Origin: Acidimicrobiia bacterium
Lineage (GTDB): Bacteria > Actinomycetota > Acidimicrobiia > IMCC26256 > PALSA-555
Length of the DNA: 7,564 bases
Assembly (NCBI GenBank): GCA_022865365.1
Contig: JALHSW010000247.1
Coordinates: 1-7,564 of the forward strand
Direction: 5' to 3'
Within the stretch, counting starts at the first letter, position 1. The number at the start of each line of letters is the position of its first letter. Below are positions 5,527 through 7,564 of the stretch, one piece after another. Both the position numbers and the translations under genes were made by a program. The notes under the pieces were generated by a model. It did no database searches. It saw only the letters and a list, made by a program, of their open reading frames with translations, and was not told the origin of the DNA.

Positions 5527-7106
5527 GCCGGTGCCTCCACCTCGAGGACGCGCCGCTCGGCCGGCAGCGAGTCGTACAGGTCGGCGACCAGGTCGCGCTT
5601 CAGGGCCTGGTAGCCCGCATCGTCCCAGAGGTTGCGCCACTGGTGGGGATCCTCGTCGAGGCGGTACAGCTCGCCCTCGGTCCCGTCGTAGTGGACGCCG
5701 CAGGGGCTGAGCACCCGCTCGCCCCACGACTTCTCGAGTCCGTTGGGCTGGCCGTCGGTGCTCTCCTCGTACGCGGTGCACAGCCACCCGTCGCGCACGA
5801 TCGATCGCAGGTGCATGCCGTAGCCGGGGAACTGGCTGTCCCACTCACAGAGAGCCCGTTCGTGGACACCCCCGCCTTCGGCGACGGGCAGCGCGTGACC
5901 CTGCATCCAGTCGGCCGGAGCGACGCCCGCGATCTCACAGAACGTGGGCGCGAGGTCGACCTGGCCCACCGGGTCGGTGACCTCCGCCGGCGCGACACCG
6001 GCCGACGGCGCCGGACGCCACACCATCGGGAGTCGCATGAGCGAGTCGGTGTGGTACGGACCCTTGTAGATCAGCCCGTAGTCGCCCTGGAGCTCGCCGT
6101 GGTCGGTGGTGAAGATCACGTCGGTGCGGTCGAACCAACCACGCTCGGCGATCCGCGCGAGCACACGGCCGGTCGCCTCGTCGATGAGCTCGTTCATCAC
6201 GTGGATCTTGGCCGTGATCTCGCGGAGCTGGTCGTCGGTGAGCGACGCGGGATTGAAGAACATCGGCCCGCCCTCGGCGTTGAGGAACCGTCCCTCCCAC
6301 CACGCGAGCCAGTGCGCCGGCTTCTGTGCGAGCACCGCGCTGATGGCGTCGGGCGATCCCGGGTGTCCGGGCGGAAGGTCGAGGTCGTGCCAGTCGACGC
6401 GGCCGAGCTCGGACGCCGGCGGGTCCCAGGGGTGGTGCGGGTCGGGGAAGCTGAGCCAGCAGAACCAGTCGTCGTCGGCATCGAGCGAGTCGAGCCAGTC
6501 GATCGTGCGGTCCGCGACCCAGTCGGTGTGGTACCAGCCGCGCGGGATCGGGTTGTTCTTGGTCTCCGGTGCCATCGTGTCGCCGCCGGGCTCGGCGCCG
6601 AGCAGGGGTGCGAAGCTCTCGAGGTGCTCGGGGTGGTTCGTCTCGAGCCACCGGCCGTAGTGCTGAATCGAGTGACCCCGGAACGACGCGACGTGGGCAG
6701 CCTGCGCGGAGTGCTCGAAGCCGCGCCACGGTCCGGTGTCGCCGCGCATCCAGCGGGCGTTCTCCTCCCACTTCCCCTTCGGGTCGAAGGCCGGCTCGAA
6801 GTGCGCCTTGCCGAGCAGCGCGGTGCGGTACCCGGCCTCGTCGTGCAGATAGGCGGCGACGCTCGGCGCGTCGACGGGCAGGGGGATGCCGTTGGCGACG
6901 ACGCCGTGGGTGCGCACGTACTGGCCCGTGAGCATCGTCGAGCGCGCGGGCATGCACACCGTGTTCTGGTTGTACGCACGCTCGTAGCGGATCCCGTCGG
7001 CGGCGAGTCCGTCGACGACCGGCGTGCGGGCGATCGTGCCGCCGTTGCAGCCGAGCGCGTCGTAACGCTGCTGGTCGGTCGTGACGAACAGGATGTTGCG
7101 GCCCAT
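5523..7106 (-). CDS. Type I sulfatase (formylglycine-dependent, CxPxR)
   Basis: A 527-residue sulfatase of the alkaline phosphatase superfamily, which hydrolyses sulfate esters after its active-site Cys is converted to formylglycine. Visible: metal-site NILFVTTDQQ (D11, Q12), the signature VCMPARSTMLTG (C51, P53, R55), GKAHF (K100, H102), FPDPHHPWDPP (220-230, H224), FTTDHGELQGDYGLIYKG (D335, H336, K348) and the C-terminal ELYRLDEDPHQWRNLW (479-494). No signal peptide is evident, so a cytosolic enzyme acting on imported sulfate esters is likely. Phosphonate monoester hydrolases share much of this pattern and cannot be excluded. ATG 7106 is the start; no SD is seen, and CAGACT 6 nt upstream could drive a leaderless message. 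The TGA stop overlaps the selenoprotein GTG start. No formylglycine-generating enzyme is in the window. Confidence 0.93.
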   Translation of the reverse strand: MGRNILFVTTDQQRYDALGCNGGTIARTPVVDGLAADGIRYERAYNQNTVCMPARSTMLTGQYVRTHGVVANGIPLPVDAPSVAAYLHDEAGYRTALLGKAHFEPAFDPKGKWEENARWMRGDTGPWRGFEHSAQAAHVASFRGHSIQHYGRWLETNHPEHLESFAPLLGAEPGGDTMAPETKNNPIPRGWYHTDWVADRTIDWLDSLDADDDWFCWLSFPDPHHPWDPPASELGRVDWHDLDLPPGHPGSPDAISAVLAQKPAHWLAWWEGRFLNAEGGPMFFNPASLTDDQLREITAKIHVMNELIDEATGRVLARIAERGWFDRTDVIFTTDHGELQGDYGLIYKGPYHTDSLMRLPMVWRPAPSAGVAPAEVTDPVGQVDLAPTFCEIAGVAPADWMQGHALPVAEGGGVHERALCEWDSQFPGYGMHLRSIVRDGWLCTAYEESTDGQPNGLEKSWGERVLSPCGVHYDGTEGELYRLDEDPHQWRNLWDDAGYQALKRDLVADLYDSLPAERRVLEVEAPA

Positions 7107-7111
7107 GTGCC

Positions 7112-7118
7112 TAGTCTG
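7112..7118. promoter_or_regulatory. Overlapping divergent -10-like elements
   Basis: Plus-strand TAGTCT (7112-7117) matches TANNNT and would serve the DUF1330 gene with a leader of about 33 nt. On the minus strand the overlapping CAGACT (7118-7113) lies 6 nt before the sulfatase ATG, the spacing seen at the other leaderless candidates. Both are in the 50-bp gap between the genes. No -35 is convincing for either. Confidence 0.4.
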
Positions 7119-7144
7119 GCGAGCGTTGCCCTCTGCCGTCGAAC

Positions 7145-7150
7145 AGGAGA
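7145..7150 (+). promoter_or_regulatory. Ribosome binding site of the DUF1330 gene
   Basis: AGGAGA lies 6 nt before GTG 7157, which decides this start over downstream in-frame ATG/GTG codons near 7211. Confidence 0.75.
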
Positions 7151-7156
7151 CCGCTC

Positions 7157-7564
7157 GTGAGCCACATCGATCCCAGCCACATCGATCCCGGCGACGACCA
7201 GATCTCGGCCATGGTGACGAGCAACCTCGAGACGCCGATCGTGATGGTGAACCTCAACCGCTACCGGGAGCGGGCCGTGTACGACGCTCCGGGACCGGAC
7301 GACGACGTGAGCGGACGCGATGCGTACATGCGTTACGGGGAGGTCGCCCTGCGGGCGATGGGCGAGGTCGGGGCCCGGGTCCTCTGGGGCGTGCCGACCG
7401 AAGCGGTCTTCGTCGGCTGCGACCACGACGCCTACGACGAGGTGCTCGCCGTCTGGTACCCGAGCCGGGCCGCGTTCGTGGAGATGACGGACATCGCCTG
7501 GTACCGGGATGCGCTCGTGCACCGCACCGCCGCGCTCGAGCACGCGTCGATCCTCGCCTGCACC
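7157..7564 (+). CDS. DUF1330 domain protein, 3' end beyond the window
   Basis: 136 residues are visible and the frame is open at the right edge. The pattern is DUF1330, a small dimeric ferredoxin-like alpha/beta-barrel fold: IVMVNLNRYRE (28-38), GRDAYMRYGEVALRAMGEVGARVLWGVP (53-80), and DEVLAVWYPSRAAFVEMTDIAWYRDALVHRTAALEHASILA (94-134). The segments between are short for the family, and ILACT is close to where such proteins end. The function of the family is poorly defined; no catalytic residue can be named. The start is GTG 7157 with a good SD. Residues 2-11 are an exact SHIDP duplication and lie outside the conserved domain. It is divergent from the sulfatase. Confidence 0.85.
   Translation, partial: MSHIDPSHIDPGDDQISAMVTSNLETPIVMVNLNRYRERAVYDAPGPDDDVSGRDAYMRYGEVALRAMGEVGARVLWGVPTEAVFVGCDHDAYDEVLAVWYPSRAAFVEMTDIAWYRDALVHRTAALEHASILACT
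7160..7189 (+). repeat. Perfect 15-bp tandem duplication in the DUF1330 N-terminus
   Basis: AGCCACATCGATCCC occurs twice head to tail (7160-7174, 7175-7189), encoding SHIDP-SHIDP directly after the start codon. The copies are identical at every base, which suggests a recent duplication or slippage. Confidence 0.95.

Noticed and set aside
4054..5613. Long plus-strand frame overlapping the DUF3054 gene and antisense to the selenoprotein
   Set aside because: Arg/Gly/Ala-rich low-information translation typical of a GC-driven shadow frame. The selenoprotein on the other strand explains the sequence.
5643..7160. Long plus-strand frame antisense to the sulfatase
   Set aside because: The sulfatase has all family motifs. 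The antisense frame has none.

Overview
The window is very GC-rich, tightly packed bacterial DNA. It most likely comes from a high-GC actinobacterium, plausibly Acidimicrobiia or a relative, marine or metagenomic. The reasons are an actinobacterial-type NucS mismatch endonuclease, several genes that look leaderless (TANNNT hexamer 6-7 nt before the start codon), frequent GTG starts, TAG/TGA stops with no TAA, and catabolic families (CxPxR sulfatase, sulfotransferase, D-aminoacylase-type amidohydrolase, DUF1330) common in that group. The taxonomic call is inference.

Layout: (1) 1-1073, minus: a sulfotransferase running off the left edge, intact except for one in-frame amber codon (828-830). 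(2) 1170-2894, plus: a D-aminoacylase-like amidohydrolase, divergent from the sulfotransferase. (3) 2954-3613, minus: nucS. Its 3' end carries three tandem 17-bp units, each containing Leu-Phe-stop, one in each reading frame. (4) 3728-4000 and 4010-4405, plus: a two-helix small membrane protein and a DUF3054 four-helix membrane protein, both apparently leaderless. The stop codon of the first is part of the likely -10 of the second. (5) 5526-4381, minus: a GrdB-type (glycine/sarcosine/betaine reductase selenoprotein B family) gene with an in-frame UGA at the UPxC selenocysteine position and a plausible SECIS hairpin just downstream. Ordinary gene calling would split it in two. (6) 7106-5523, minus: a type I sulfatase whose stop overlaps the selenoprotein GTG start (GTGA), so the two form a translationally coupled pair. 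(7) 7157 to the right edge, plus: a DUF1330 protein, divergent from the sulfatase across a 50-bp gap with overlapping divergent -10-like hexamers.

The most notable content is the sulfatase-selenoprotein operon. It contains a stand-alone GrdB-like selenoprotein without the other glycine reductase subunits in view. Next are the frame-independent LF-stop repeats at the end of nucS and the amber-interrupted sulfotransferase. Three genes carry short (15-17 bp) tandem duplications. No mobile element, tRNA, rRNA or CRISPR array is visible. No gene-free stretch exceeds about 115 bp.
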